56,768 nucleotides of DNA from Alphaproteobacteria bacterium (GCA_009779745.1 WRDR01000011.1:1-56768), one strand, 5' to 3'. Shown: positions 36,224-48,293, counted from the stretch's first letter. The notes: generated from the letters alone by a model not told the origin. Translations and numbers: made by a program.

Positions 36224-36901
36224 GTGAGAAATACTATATTGTTTGTTATAGCTGCTTTTGTTTTTGCGTTCTATTTATGCACACCGGCTAATGCCAGAGG
36301 CACTCTTAACAAGTCCGGCGGAAATTCTTCTGCCGGCGCCGAAGCTATAGAATTGCCGGAAAGGTACTTGGGCAGTCTTAAGGCTCCTATTGTTATAAAA
36401 GAATTTACCTCTATGACATGTTCTCATTGCGCTGAGTTTGCTTTAAAGGTTTTTCCGGCAATAGAAGCCAAATACGTAGACACCGGCAAAGTCAGGTTTG
36501 TTTTCAAAGATTTCCCCTTGGACGCTGCCAGTATAAAGGCTTCCGCTATTGCAAGCTGTCTGCCTGCCGAACGTTATCTGCCGTTTAAGAAAGCTGTATT
36601 TGATGCTCTTTTATCAGGGAATTTCGGAAATGAAAAATCTATGAAGGCATTGGAAGATAAATTAGTGCTCTTTGCTTCTCTGGCAGGTCTTGAGCAGGAA
36701 AAGTCCAGAGCCTGCGCGAACGACAAAGAGCGTCAAAATGCAATTATTCAATCGCGCCTCGATGCGGAAAAAACCTATTCTATTACCGGAACCCCTGCTT
36801 TTGTGATAAACAACGGAAAGCAAGTTCTGGTTGGCTTACAATCAGTTGAAAAGATGTCTGCTGCCATTGATCAGCTTCTTAAAGATGCTAAAAAACAGTA
36901 A
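36224..36901 (+). CDS. DsbA-like thiol-disulfide oxidoreductase
   Basis: A GTG-started 225-residue periplasmic protein: signal peptide (cleavage about ANA-RG), thioredoxin fold with CSHC (Cys66, Cys69) and the cis-Pro loop GTPAFVINN. GAGG precedes the start. smc begins 12 bp later; dsbA-smc adjacency is common in alphaproteobacteria. A GAGTC (GANTC) site lies upstream at 36181. Confidence 0.9.
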   Translation: MRNTILFVIAAFVFAFYLCTPANARGTLNKSGGNSSAGAEAIELPERYLGSLKAPIVIKEFTSMTCSHCAEFALKVFPAIEAKYVDTGKVRFVFKDFPLDAASIKASAIASCLPAERYLPFKKAVFDALLSGNFGNEKSMKALEDKLVLFASLAGLEQEKSRACANDKERQNAIIQSRLDAEKTYSITGTPAFVINNGKQVLVGLQSVEKMSAAIDQLLKDAKKQ

Positions 36902-36913
36902 ACGGAGTGTTTT

Positions 36914-37801
36914 GTGAAATTTACCCGATTAAAACTTCAAGGCTTTAAATCATTTGTTACATCCGCCAGTCTGGATATAAGCTCCGGACTTACCGGAATA
37001 GTGGGGCCTAACGGCTGCGGAAAGTCTAATTTAGTGGAAGCTCTGCGCTGGGTAATGGGCGAGAACTCTGCCAAAAGTATGCGCGGCGGAGAAATGGACG
37101 ATGTTATTTTCGCCGGAACCGCGACAAGACCGACCAGAAACATAGCAGAGGTTATGCTGGAGCTTGATAACAGCGACAGAACTGCGTCCACCGAGTTCAA
37201 CAACGAAGATGTGATTCAGGTTTCCAGACAAATAGAGCGCGGCAGCGGCTCCGACTACAGAATAAACGGCAACTCAGTACGAAGGCGGGATATCCAGCTA
37301 TTGTTTGCAGACCAGTCTACAGGAGCGCACTCTGCGAGTATCGTGAGTCAAGGACAGATAGACGCTTTGATACGGGCCAAGCCTCAAGACAGAAAACAGA
37401 TTTTAGAAGATGCTTCGGGAACGTCCGGACTGCAAACCAGAAAGCATGAAGCAGAACTTAAACTGAAAGCGGCTGAACAGAATTTGCTAAGAGCGGACGA
37501 TGTGTTACAGAATTATATTACTCAATTAAAGAGTATTAAGTCTCAGGTTAAGCACGCTGCAAAGTACAAAAATCTGACGGAACAGATACGGACGCTGGAA
37601 GCTGCGCTGCTCCGTATCCAATTTGCAGAACTGGACAACAGCAAGGCTGCGGCGGAAGAGAAGATTAGAATAATAGATGCCGAGATAGAGAAATTATTTC
37701 CGAAGCTGCAAAGTTATCAACATCTCAAGCAGGCTTTGCAGCTATGCTGCCTGAGCTGCGGAATAATGAGACCGGACTTGCGGCTAGGCTTCAGAAGCTG
37801 A
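36914..37801 (+). CDS. smc: Chromosome partition protein SMC, N-terminal part (frame-split)
   Basis: Encodes the N-terminal ATPase half: GFKSFV, Walker A GPNGCGKSN (residues 31-39), and the start of the coiled coil. Homology in this frame runs to about IIDAEIEKL (near 37690). After that the frame drifts into CCLSCGIMRPDLRLGF and stops. The expected continuation (SEAAKLSTSQAGFAAMLPELR) is in the next frame, so one base is missing between about 37690 and 37705. Smc is a condensin-type ATPase for chromosome compaction and segregation. Confidence 0.9.
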   Translation: MKFTRLKLQGFKSFVTSASLDISSGLTGIVGPNGCGKSNLVEALRWVMGENSAKSMRGGEMDDVIFAGTATRPTRNIAEVMLELDNSDRTASTEFNNEDVIQVSRQIERGSGSDYRINGNSVRRRDIQLLFADQSTGAHSASIVSQGQIDALIRAKPQDRKQILEDASGTSGLQTRKHEAELKLKAAEQNLLRADDVLQNYITQLKSIKSQVKHAAKYKNLTEQIRTLEAALLRIQFAELDNSKAAAEEKIRIIDAEIEKLFPKLQSYQHLKQALQLCCLSCGIMRPDLRLGFRS

Positions 37802-40425
37802 CGCTGGAAAGAGTTCAATTGGAAGAAGAGGCAAAACGCATAGATGCTTCTATTGAAGAGAACAAGAAACTTTTGTCTCAGGCGCGAGTCGATTATGAAA
37901 GAGACATTTCAAGACAAAATGACGGCAAAGCTGCTATAGAAAATTTACATAATGAAAGGCTGTCTCTGGAAGAAATGGCAGTGAAACTGGAAGAGCAGCT
38001 GCCAAAGACTCGTTCTTTGCTTGATGAGGTTTTAGGAAAAGTAGAGAGTCTTGATACTGAACTGAATGCTCTTGTACACGAGACTGCAATGACCGAGGCG
38101 CGAAGGGAAGCGTTGGAGAGAGAGGCTTTGTCTATAGAAGATAAGAAGATAAAAGAGGCTGAGCGGCTGCACAACTTGGAAGCCCAGCATTTAGGTATAA
38201 CTGATGAAATAGAAAAGCGTCCGGATCTCGCAATGGCTGAAAGTTTAGTCAAGGCGACTGAAGAAGAATTTTCTAAACGTCAGGAAGAGGCTCATGACGC
38301 GGAAGAATTTTATAATCAGGCGGACATGCTGCTTTCTCAAGCGCGGGAAATAGTGCAGAAAACAGAGACAACAGTTGCCAAACTGATTGCCGAAAGAGAT
38401 GCGCTGGAGGCTCTGCTTTCAGAGGACAGACTTGATGATGCGCAAAAGATTATTGATCTGATTTCTGTGAATGAGGGGTTGGAGAAAACTTTAGCGATTG
38501 CGCTTGGCGAGGCTTTGAATGCTTCTTTGGATATTAACTCTTCAAAGCACTGGCGGCTGCCCTCTTCGGAAATTCCAAAACAGGATTTGCCTTCCATAGC
38601 CGCGCCCCTTTTGAATTTTGTAGAGGCTCCTTCGGAATTGTCTTTGTCTCTCTCTCAAATAGGCATAGTTGGCACAAAAGAGCAAGGACTGGCAATTATA
38701 AACTCCATAAAAGCAGGTCAGACTATTGTAAGCAGAGACGGCTGGGCATGGCGTTGGGACGGCTGGACATTGACTCCGGAAGCAAAGACCGAGGCAGCTG
38801 CCCGTCTTGAACAGAGAAACAGATTAAAGTCCATAGAAAAACAAATTCAATCCGCACAAACCGAATGCTCTAATTCCAAGAGCGCGTTGGAACAGTCTTT
38901 GGAATTTTTCAATCAGCGTCAAGAGCAGGAGCATAAATCCAGAGAAACTTTGAAACTCGCTTTTTCCGCACTGAATGACGCAAGAGATGTTTTTGCCAAA
39001 CAGGAAAAAGAAGTTACTGCTCTCAACTCAAAAATCTCTATTGTGAACGAGGGTTTGTTAAAGACAAAATCCGATATTTCCGCTTTTGACAACAGGCTGC
39101 TTGAAATACGTTCCGAGCTGGCTCTTTTGCCTCCTGTTGCAGACAAGCAGGAAGAAATATCTAACAAGAAAACCGAGCTTGCCAATCTAAGAGCCAAACA
39201 ATCCGAATACAACAATGAACATTTACGCCTTGTCAGAGAACAGGAAATGAACGCTCTGCGCATAAAAGCCATAGATTCTGAAGTGACTGTTTGGCAGAGC
39301 CAGATTTCTAATGCGGATAAACACATTACTTCTCTTTCCGAACGCATTAAAGAGCTGGAGATTAAACTTCAAGAGCTGGAGCTGCGGCCATCCAAGATAC
39401 AAGAGACGCACGGGGTTTTGCTGAATGAACTTGGTGAGATTGAGACTCTGAGGAGTACTGCAAGCGATGCTCTTATTGCAAAAGAACAGGAGCTTACCTC
39501 TATAGAAAAAGAGCTTAAACTCCAAGAGCAGTCCATAATTAAGGAGCGTGAACATAAGATTCGTGCTGAAAGCGATATAAGATCTGCGCAAGAACGCTTT
39601 GTTTCCTTGCAAACAAGAATGCAGGAAAAACTGAATTGCAGTGATGTTTCAGGGTTAGCCGATATAGCAAGAGATACGAATGAAGAGATATCTGTATTAG
39701 AGCAAAAACTCTCGAAGTGTTTATACGACAGAGACAGTATCGGTGCTGTAAACCTGTGCGCCGAACAAGAGGCTCATGTGTTAGAAGAAAAAATTGATTT
39801 GCTGAATAAAGAAAAAGACGATCTTATAAGCGCAATCTCAAAGCTGAGACAGGGAATATATAAACTCAATTCAGAAGCCCATGAAAGACTGCAAGCGGCA
39901 TTCTCTTTGGTGAACGAGCATTTCCAAAATCTGTTCAAAACTCTTTTCAACGGCGGCAAAGCATATATAGAATTAACGAACACGGAAGACCCTATGAATG
40001 CGGGCTTAGAAATATACGCAGCTCCTCCGGGCAAAAAAATGCAGGCACTCTCTTTGCTGTCCGGAGGCGAGCGGACTTTGACGGCATTGGCGTTATTGTT
40101 TGCGGTTTTCAAAACGCACCCTTCGCCTATATGCGTTCTGGACGAGGCAGAGGCTTCTTTAGACGAAAGCAACATAAACAAATTCTGTGATCTCATAGAG
40201 AAAATCGCAGATGAAACAGGAGCTAGATTTCTGATTATCACTCACCAACGCATTACTATGGCAAGAATGAACAGGCTCTTTGGAGTGACTATGAGTGAAA
40301 AAGGCGTTTCTCAGCTGGTATCCGTAGATTTGGAAAACGCCGTAGCCATAAGAGACGGTAAAAAAATCTCGTTAGAGAGCACGCTTGAGAACACTATTTC
40401 AGAGATTGCTTCTGATGCTGCGTAG
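37744..40425 (+). CDS. smc: Chromosome partition protein SMC, C-terminal part (frame-split)
   Basis: Long coiled coils (Glu/Lys/Ala-rich) flank a hinge (about EKTLAIALGEALNASLD). They are followed by the C-terminal ATPase half with signature LSGGERTLTALALLFAVF and Walker B CVLDEAEASLDESN. With the N-terminal part the protein would be about 1170 residues, the normal size. The reading frame is open upstream of the first ATG back to the apparent frameshift, so this start is only where a new frame happens to begin. Intact function would need correction, a sequencing error or ribosomal frameshifting; no canonical slippery heptamer is seen. Confidence 0.9.
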   Translation: MLPELRNNETGLAARLQKLTLERVQLEEEAKRIDASIEENKKLLSQARVDYERDISRQNDGKAAIENLHNERLSLEEMAVKLEEQLPKTRSLLDEVLGKVESLDTELNALVHETAMTEARREALEREALSIEDKKIKEAERLHNLEAQHLGITDEIEKRPDLAMAESLVKATEEEFSKRQEEAHDAEEFYNQADMLLSQAREIVQKTETTVAKLIAERDALEALLSEDRLDDAQKIIDLISVNEGLEKTLAIALGEALNASLDINSSKHWRLPSSEIPKQDLPSIAAPLLNFVEAPSELSLSLSQIGIVGTKEQGLAIINSIKAGQTIVSRDGWAWRWDGWTLTPEAKTEAAARLEQRNRLKSIEKQIQSAQTECSNSKSALEQSLEFFNQRQEQEHKSRETLKLAFSALNDARDVFAKQEKEVTALNSKISIVNEGLLKTKSDISAFDNRLLEIRSELALLPPVADKQEEISNKKTELANLRAKQSEYNNEHLRLVREQEMNALRIKAIDSEVTVWQSQISNADKHITSLSERIKELEIKLQELELRPSKIQETHGVLLNELGEIETLRSTASDALIAKEQELTSIEKELKLQEQSIIKEREHKIRAESDIRSAQERFVSLQTRMQEKLNCSDVSGLADIARDTNEEISVLEQKLSKCLYDRDSIGAVNLCAEQEAHVLEEKIDLLNKEKDDLISAISKLRQGIYKLNSEAHERLQAAFSLVNEHFQNLFKTLFNGGKAYIELTNTEDPMNAGLEIYAAPPGKKMQALSLLSGGERTLTALALLFAVFKTHPSPICVLDEAEASLDESNINKFCDLIEKIADETGARFLIITHQRITMARMNRLFGVTMSEKGVSQLVSVDLENAVAIRDGKKISLESTLENTISEIASDAA

Positions 40426-40506
40426 CGTTAACCATACAATTCTCTTTATGAAAGTAAATACCGGTGTTATTAATAGACGATGATTTTCATTTAAAAGGAT
40501 ATAATT

Positions 40507-40959
40507 ATGAAGACTGCGAATTTTTACCTTTTTGATCTTAATGAGTATGAAAGTATAAGAGTTACACTGCCTAGCAAAAATGCAGTAACTGTAACCGATG
40601 ACATATTTAGAAATGTGCCTATCGTAAAACACGAGAGATCTGATGGTTCTCGAGTAGAAATATACCATAACGGACGATTATATGTAGAGGATGCTGAAGG
40701 AAATCTTATATTAGACTTAGCTCCTGACAAAACAGTTACAGTTAATAACACGTGTGACGACTGTATTGACTCTAAAATAACTGTGTCTCCTCATGGAGCA
40801 GTAACAAAAGAAATTAGTTATCAAAGTTCTTTTTCAGATTTTCGCGAAGTAGCTACAACAATTGTATCTCCTTACGGAGGCGTGACAACTGACGGACGTA
40901 CTTTTGAGGGTCAATATGGTGTTGATCCGAATAAGAAGCCACCAAGCAGCGATATATAA
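40507..40959 (+). CDS. Hypothetical protein
   Basis: A 150-residue soluble protein with a good AAAAGGA before the ATG. Predicted to be mostly beta strand with many polar residues. A CDDC pair lies near residue 83. The repeated phrases TVSPHGAVTKE and TIVSPYGGVTTDGRTF suggest two short related beta units. No signal peptide. No family recognised. Confidence 0.6.
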   Translation: MKTANFYLFDLNEYESIRVTLPSKNAVTVTDDIFRNVPIVKHERSDGSRVEIYHNGRLYVEDAEGNLILDLAPDKTVTVNNTCDDCIDSKITVSPHGAVTKEISYQSSFSDFREVATTIVSPYGGVTTDGRTFEGQYGVDPNKKPPSSDI

Positions 40960-40990
40960 TAGCAGTTAGTTGTTGCAACTCTATCACTGT

Positions 40991-41012
40991 CACTCCTGCG
41001 AAGGCAGGAGTG
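40991..41012. repeat. dRS3-like palindrome
   Basis: CACTCCTGC (40991-40999), loop GAAG, GCAGGAGTG (41004-41012): a 9-bp perfect stem. With TGTCA before it, it is the reverse orientation of the family at 6731, 30418 and 41833. Confidence 0.75.
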
Positions 41013-41025
41013 GGCAAAGTTGCTG

Positions 41026-41649
41026 TTAGTAGCAGCAATTCCAACCTTGCGGACAGCTGGGATTGGGAGTACTGCATGTACATCTGCAGCTGCAATTGGC
41101 ATTACTTCCGCCATTTGAACCGAGGCAATTCCAAGATGCTGTACCGATATTCATGGTTACACCAGACATTGCTCCTGCCGAACATCCCGGGTTTTGCCCG
41201 CTCACTGCTCGACACACACCATTCACTGGGTTTAACTTAGGAGCAGAGCAATTTGCATCATTTCCGCCATTTATTCCAGCGCATGACCAAGTAAAGGTCG
41301 TAGCATTAGTTGTTACTGTACCTGCCGTTCCTGCAGAGCAACGAGTAGTTGTTGGTGCGGTGGCAGTTGCAACTCCATTCGCTGTTCCGCACTTACCATT
41401 TATTTTCGGAGCGCAGGATTTACTTTTGCCGCCATGTATTCCTTCGCATGTCCACGTCCATGTAGTCCCGCTCTGAACAAGATTCGCAACAGTCCCAACT
41501 TTGCAAAGCGACTTTTCTTCTGCCATGGCACTAGATGTTATCAATGTAAGTCCGAGAGCCACGATGAGCATTAACGTATTCCCCTTCGCCAGCGAAGGGG
41601 AATACGCACCTAAGCAGTTCCTGATTTCCAAAAAGCCCTTAATAAACAA
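41026..41649 (-). CDS. Modular Cys-rich surface protein, poly-C-switched
   Basis: The open frame begins at a TTG at 41649 with no ribosome site. The signal peptide core is LMLIVALGLTLITSSAMA. Three modules of about 40 residues of the same kind as in the 29420 gene follow; module 1 is nearly identical. The tail is Cys-rich (CSCRCTCSTPNPSCP...NCCY). The probable natural start is the ATG at 41713 (MKRRNYPTKS), out of frame here by one base: with 16 C the frame stops at TAA (41656-41654); with 15 or 18 C it would be joined. An ATG at 41571 behind GAAGGGGAA could give a shorter product without the switch. Extracellular or periplasmic. Confidence 0.7.
   Translation of the reverse strand: MFIKGFLEIRNCLGAYSPSLAKGNTLMLIVALGLTLITSSAMAEEKSLCKVGTVANLVQSGTTWTWTCEGIHGGKSKSCAPKINGKCGTANGVATATAPTTTRCSAGTAGTVTTNATTFTWSCAGINGGNDANCSAPKLNPVNGVCRAVSGQNPGCSAGAMSGVTMNIGTASWNCLGSNGGSNANCSCRCTCSTPNPSCPQGWNCCY
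41575..41606. repeat. Hairpin repeat inserted in the signal-peptide region
   Basis: A 15-bp perfect stem with a CA loop, the longest copy of the CCCCTTCGC family. It lies inside the coding frame before the signal peptide core and encodes AYSPSLAKGN on the minus strand, like palindromic elements that insert into Rickettsia genes. A half copy is at about 55574-55592. Confidence 0.75.
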
Positions 41650-41659
41650 AAAGTTAAGT

Positions 41660-41675
41660 GGGGGGGGGGGGGGGG
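41660..41675. repeat. Poly-G/C tract of 16 bases
   Basis: Sixteen G on the plus strand (C on the coding strand) between the leader ATG (41713) and the body of the surface gene. It is the longest homopolymer in the window and a prime slippage site. Confidence 0.9.
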
Positions 41676-41781
41676 TAAGATATTGATTTTGTTGGGTAAT
41701 TCCGTCTTTTCATCTGTTCTCTTCTCTCATTTTGCTGCAAGAATCGCATACATTATAATTTATGTGAATTAGTTTTAAAAG
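41676..41781 (-). repeat. Leader/promoter repeat, copy 2
   Basis: Second copy of the element at 13-118, identical over 41683-41781. TATAAT on the minus strand is at 41752-41757, and the leader ATG at 41713-41711. Beyond 41781 the two copies diverge, apart from the word ACATCAGGCTT. Confidence 0.8.
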
Positions 41782-41832
41782 AAAAAATTCTTTTTAAAAA
41801 CCTAAACATTGGAATAACATCAGGCTTGCCCT

Positions 41833-41918
41833 ATTCCCGCCTCCGCGGGAATGACAAGAGGGAGCTTGGGAATGACAATAATAGGGGCACTCCACACTTC
41901 ACACTCCTAACTCCACAC
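41833..41918. repeat. dRS3-like palindrome plus heptamer array
   Basis: ATTCCCGC / GCGGGAAT with CTCC loop (41833-41852), then four heptamers TCCACAC TTCACAC TCCTAAC TCCACAC (41891-41918), 6 bp beyond the stop of the following minus-strand gene. Confidence 0.75.
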
Positions 41919-41924
41919 TTCTTT

Positions 41925-42437
41925 TCACATTCTGCCCTTTGAAGATATATTACAAACATCTCTTTGTACGTACAACACTCCGTAGACATCCGCTGCCAGC
42001 CCGCCGTTATCAGACTTCAATACAAACACTCTAAGCGGGTGCCCCGGAGACGCATTTACATAAGTCCCCTCCGTGTCAGGCATTATGTATCTTATTTCCG
42101 GCTTATTCTGGTTGTCTTGCATATATCTTTTTATCAAGAAGTTTCTCGCTTCGCTTCCTTTTGTTATAGGCGCATTAAAGCATTTCTCAAAATCCTGAAC
42201 GCTCCTTACTCCAAAAGAACAAATATACCCGCCAAACCTCTCCCACCTCAACGGACACGATGAGTTCTGTTGCCCCGATGGTTTGTCCTGCAAATTAAAT
42301 ACTGACTCTTTATGCTCTATTGTCTTGTTTCCATATCCTGCCGGAAACATTATGTACACAAAAGATGCCGCTATCAGAACTCCGCATATAACGTAATACC
42401 AAAAGTCTTTGTTGCGGGGCGGTTTTTTTGTTTGCAT
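41925..42437 (-). CDS. Hypothetical membrane-anchored protein, coupled to rne
   Basis: A 170-residue protein. After a basic N-terminus (MQTKKPPRNKDF) there is one membrane segment (WYYVICGVLIAASFVYIMF), then a soluble domain with four Cys (CPLRWE, YICSF, EKCF, RDVC). It starts at the ATG that overlaps the rne stop codon (TAATG), so it is probably translated after rne. No family recognised. Confidence 0.65.
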   Translation of the reverse strand: MQTKKPPRNKDFWYYVICGVLIAASFVYIMFPAGYGNKTIEHKESVFNLQDKPSGQQNSSCPLRWERFGGYICSFGVRSVQDFEKCFNAPITKGSEARNFLIKRYMQDNQNKPEIRYIMPDTEGTYVNASPGHPLRVFVLKSDNGGLAADVYGVLYVQRDVCNISSKGRM

Positions 42438-44887
42438 TAGTCCTGTCCGGTAAGTTTTTTCCACCACCCACCCTTTGGCTTGTCTACCTCAGGATTTATT
42501 TCGTAAGGTGAGCGGATTGCTTTGCTGCGAGCCGATATCTCTTTATCAGACAGCACATTCTTATAATCTTTTACGGACTCGCTCTTATAGTCCTTCGGCG
42601 TTGTGTCTATGTCATGAATGCTCATTCCGCTATAGAACCTGTCGTCAGAGTTATGCCTTTTGTTCCGCCCGTTATTTTTGTTAGCCTCCGGCTTTTCTTC
42701 AACATTCTGCGGCTTATTTTCCGTTTCAACAGCCTCTGCTGCAAACGGCTTTGCCTCATTATCTATACTTCTTACTCTTTTACCTCCGAAACTTCTTCTT
42801 CCCCTGTTCGGCGAACGTATATTGCGCTTGCCCCTGCGCTCTGTGTCTTGACTCTTTGCCGGTGCCATTCCCACTGCCGCATTGCCGATATTGTCTTCTA
42901 TATCTGCCAAAACATCATCTTCCGCTATACTGGCCTTCTCCTCCGCAGGAGCCGCTCTGCCTTTACCGCGGACAAATTTCCCTCTTCTTCCCTTCACCAT
43001 TCTGCCCTTAGGAGTTTTTTCAGGTGCTCCTTCTTCCTTATGCTCATGCTCCTCTTCCGAGTCTTGTAAAGCCGTGTCTTCCCCTCTTGCCCATGACTTC
43101 ACACGCTCTATCTTTACATCTCCAGTTGCCGTGCTGTCATCTCCTCTAAGAAATACGCTTACTCCATATTTCTGTTCTATGCCGCAAAGCTGCGTTCTCT
43201 TTTGATTCAATATATACATCGCAACGCTGGTCGGAAGCTGCACTATTAAATCATTGCCGGCCTTTGCGATGCACTCTTCCTCTATCTGCCGCAATGCAAA
43301 TATCGCCCTAGAGTCCACTGTCCTCACCATTCCCATGCCTGCGCAGTGTACGCACTTTTCAAAATTAATCTCCGTAAGGCTCGGCCTCAGCCTCTGCCTC
43401 GATATCTCCATAAGTCCGAACATAGACAATCTGCTTATCTGTATCCGCGCCCTGTCCTGCTTCATAGCCTCTTTCATGCGCCTCTCAACCGCAGAATTAT
43501 TTCTCCCGTCGTCCATATCTATGAAGTCGACCACTATCAGCCCTGCCAAATCTCTCAGCCTCAGCTGCCTTGCTATCTCATCAACCGCTTCCAGATTAGT
43601 CTTAAGCGCAGTACTTTCTATATGTCTCTCTTTCGTAGCCCTTCCGGAGTTCACGTCTATGGACACCAACGCTTCCGTAGGATTTATCACTATATATCCC
43701 CCGGATTTCAACTGTACTATCGGATTGTAAAGCTGGTCTATCTGCTTTTCCACATTGTACTTCATAGACAACGGCACGGAGTCCTCGTACAGCTTTATCT
43801 TCTGTTCTGCATCCGGCATTATGGATTTTGCAAACTCTTTGGCCTTGTCAAAGCCCTGCTTTCCCGCGACCAGTATCTCTTCCACGTTAGCAGTGTACAA
43901 ATCCCTTAGCGAACGCTTTATCAAATCGGCTTCTTCATAAATCAGAGACGGCGCCGTAGATGCCAATGTCTGTTCCCGTATCCCATTCCACAGCTTCAAT
44001 AAATTCTCTAAATCCCGCTGTATTTCCTGAGGCTCCTGTTCCATACCAGCAGTACGCAAAATAACCGCCATTCCTTCAGGCGTTTCCAGTTTGTCCAAAA
44101 CTTCTTTCATGCGCCTTCTGTCTTGGTGGCTTGTTATCTTTCTGCTTACTCCTCCGTGCCCGTCCGTATTGGGCATCAGAACGCAATACCTGCCTGCCAA
44201 TGACAGAAACGTAGATATTGTCGCCCCTTTATTCCCTCTTTCTTCTTTCACCACCTGAACCAGCATCACTTGGCGGCGTTTTATTACTTCTTGTATCTTA
44301 TATTTATGCTCTCTGTTAATCCTGCCGTGCTTTTCCCTTCTCCACTCCGCAGTTTCTTCTCTGGCACTATACTGTATATCCTCCATTTTACCGTTATCAA
44401 ACAGGGGCTCTACAACAGCATTCCCAAAATCCGTTATAAGTCCGGTATTTACATCATAATCCAAAGACAGGTTCGTCTCTTTCGCACTCTCTTCATGAGG
44501 TGGTTCAACAACAGGCTCTGCAACGCTCTCTTCCGCTGCAACATCAACATGCTCATGCGCGGCAGCTTCAAAAGATTTCTCTTCCTCGCTAACCTCTTCA
44601 TCTTCTTCCGGCAATTCGTCTTCAGAATCTCTGTCCGCTACCGGAATTCTGAAATAGTCGTGATGTATCTCGTCAAAAGGCAGAAAGCCGTGTCTATTGC
44701 CGCCGTATTCTACGAACGCAGCCTGCAAAGACGGCTCTATGCGTATCACTTTCGCCAGATATATATTGCCTTTGAGCTGTTTTTTATGAGTTTTTTCAAA
44801 ATCAAAATCCTCGAGCGCATTGTTATTTACTATAGCTACACGAGTTTCCTCTGGATGTGAGGCATCCACCAACATACGTTTAGTCAT
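42437..44887 (-). CDS. rne: Ribonuclease E/G
   Basis: Endonuclease for mRNA decay and rRNA processing. The S1 domain near the N-terminus is interrupted by a long acidic insertion (about residues 85-175, Glu-rich), common in alphaproteobacteria. The catalytic DNase I-like part has SIDVNSGRATKERHIESTA and VVDFIDMDDGRNN (the two Asp of the active site), and the Zn-link Cys pair is CVHCAGMG. The C-terminal third is charged, low-complexity and Arg/Lys-rich, as expected for RNA and degradosome partner binding. 816 residues. Confidence 0.94.
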   Translation of the reverse strand: MTKRMLVDASHPEETRVAIVNNNALEDFDFEKTHKKQLKGNIYLAKVIRIEPSLQAAFVEYGGNRHGFLPFDEIHHDYFRIPVADRDSEDELPEEDEEVSEEEKSFEAAAHEHVDVAAEESVAEPVVEPPHEESAKETNLSLDYDVNTGLITDFGNAVVEPLFDNGKMEDIQYSAREETAEWRREKHGRINREHKYKIQEVIKRRQVMLVQVVKEERGNKGATISTFLSLAGRYCVLMPNTDGHGGVSRKITSHQDRRRMKEVLDKLETPEGMAVILRTAGMEQEPQEIQRDLENLLKLWNGIREQTLASTAPSLIYEEADLIKRSLRDLYTANVEEILVAGKQGFDKAKEFAKSIMPDAEQKIKLYEDSVPLSMKYNVEKQIDQLYNPIVQLKSGGYIVINPTEALVSIDVNSGRATKERHIESTALKTNLEAVDEIARQLRLRDLAGLIVVDFIDMDDGRNNSAVERRMKEAMKQDRARIQISRLSMFGLMEISRQRLRPSLTEINFEKCVHCAGMGMVRTVDSRAIFALRQIEEECIAKAGNDLIVQLPTSVAMYILNQKRTQLCGIEQKYGVSVFLRGDDSTATGDVKIERVKSWARGEDTALQDSEEEHEHKEEGAPEKTPKGRMVKGRRGKFVRGKGRAAPAEEKASIAEDDVLADIEDNIGNAAVGMAPAKSQDTERRGKRNIRSPNRGRRSFGGKRVRSIDNEAKPFAAEAVETENKPQNVEEKPEANKNNGRNKRHNSDDRFYSGMSIHDIDTTPKDYKSESVKDYKNVLSDKEISARSKAIRSPYEINPEVDKPKGGWWKKLTGQD

Positions 44888-45262
44888 TTACTTCTCCCGC
44901 CCGCTTGATAGCCCAGACCCCAAAATAAAAGGCTGCCTTTTAGCTATAAGAAGGCAAATCGGTTGAGCTTAACGCTTACTTTGAAGCGTTTAGCATAATT
45001 AACATTTCATCAAGGGGAACATTCCCCAGAACTATTTTCACGGCAATAGGTAAATGCGGCAAAATTTCGAAATTAACTATAAAGTACCACACTCGCCTTA
45101 CTACCGAACCGCCCCGGCGGTTTCAAATTCATGTCCTTATCTTAAACGTGATTTTCTCTAATATCAACCACATTAATTCCTTACCCACAAATTTTATTCC
45201 CAATCTCTTTAATGTGTGCTAATTATAGATAAATTAACCAGATTCTAGAATGGAAGCATACT
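44888..45262. other. Divergent leader region, rne/aspS
   Basis: A 375-bp gap without genes. On the rne side are a GCCTT/AAGGC hairpin (about 44935-44956) and AACGCTT/AAGCGTT (about 44970-44990), which in the rne mRNA could be 5' UTR stem-loops, as used for RNase E autoregulation in E. coli. A GATTC (GANTC) site lies at 45241, close to aspS. No other features seen. Confidence 0.4.

Positions 45263-48293
<3,031 letters not shown>

Noticed and set aside
37685-37750. Programmed -1 frameshift joining the two smc parts
   Set aside because: No X-XXY-YYZ heptamer or downstream structure could be seen at the transition, so mutation or assembly error is the simpler explanation.
41063-41476. Plus-strand frame of 137 codons
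   Set aside because: Antisense to the Cys modules of the surface gene; a similar antisense frame appears opposite the gene at 29420, so it follows from module sequence.
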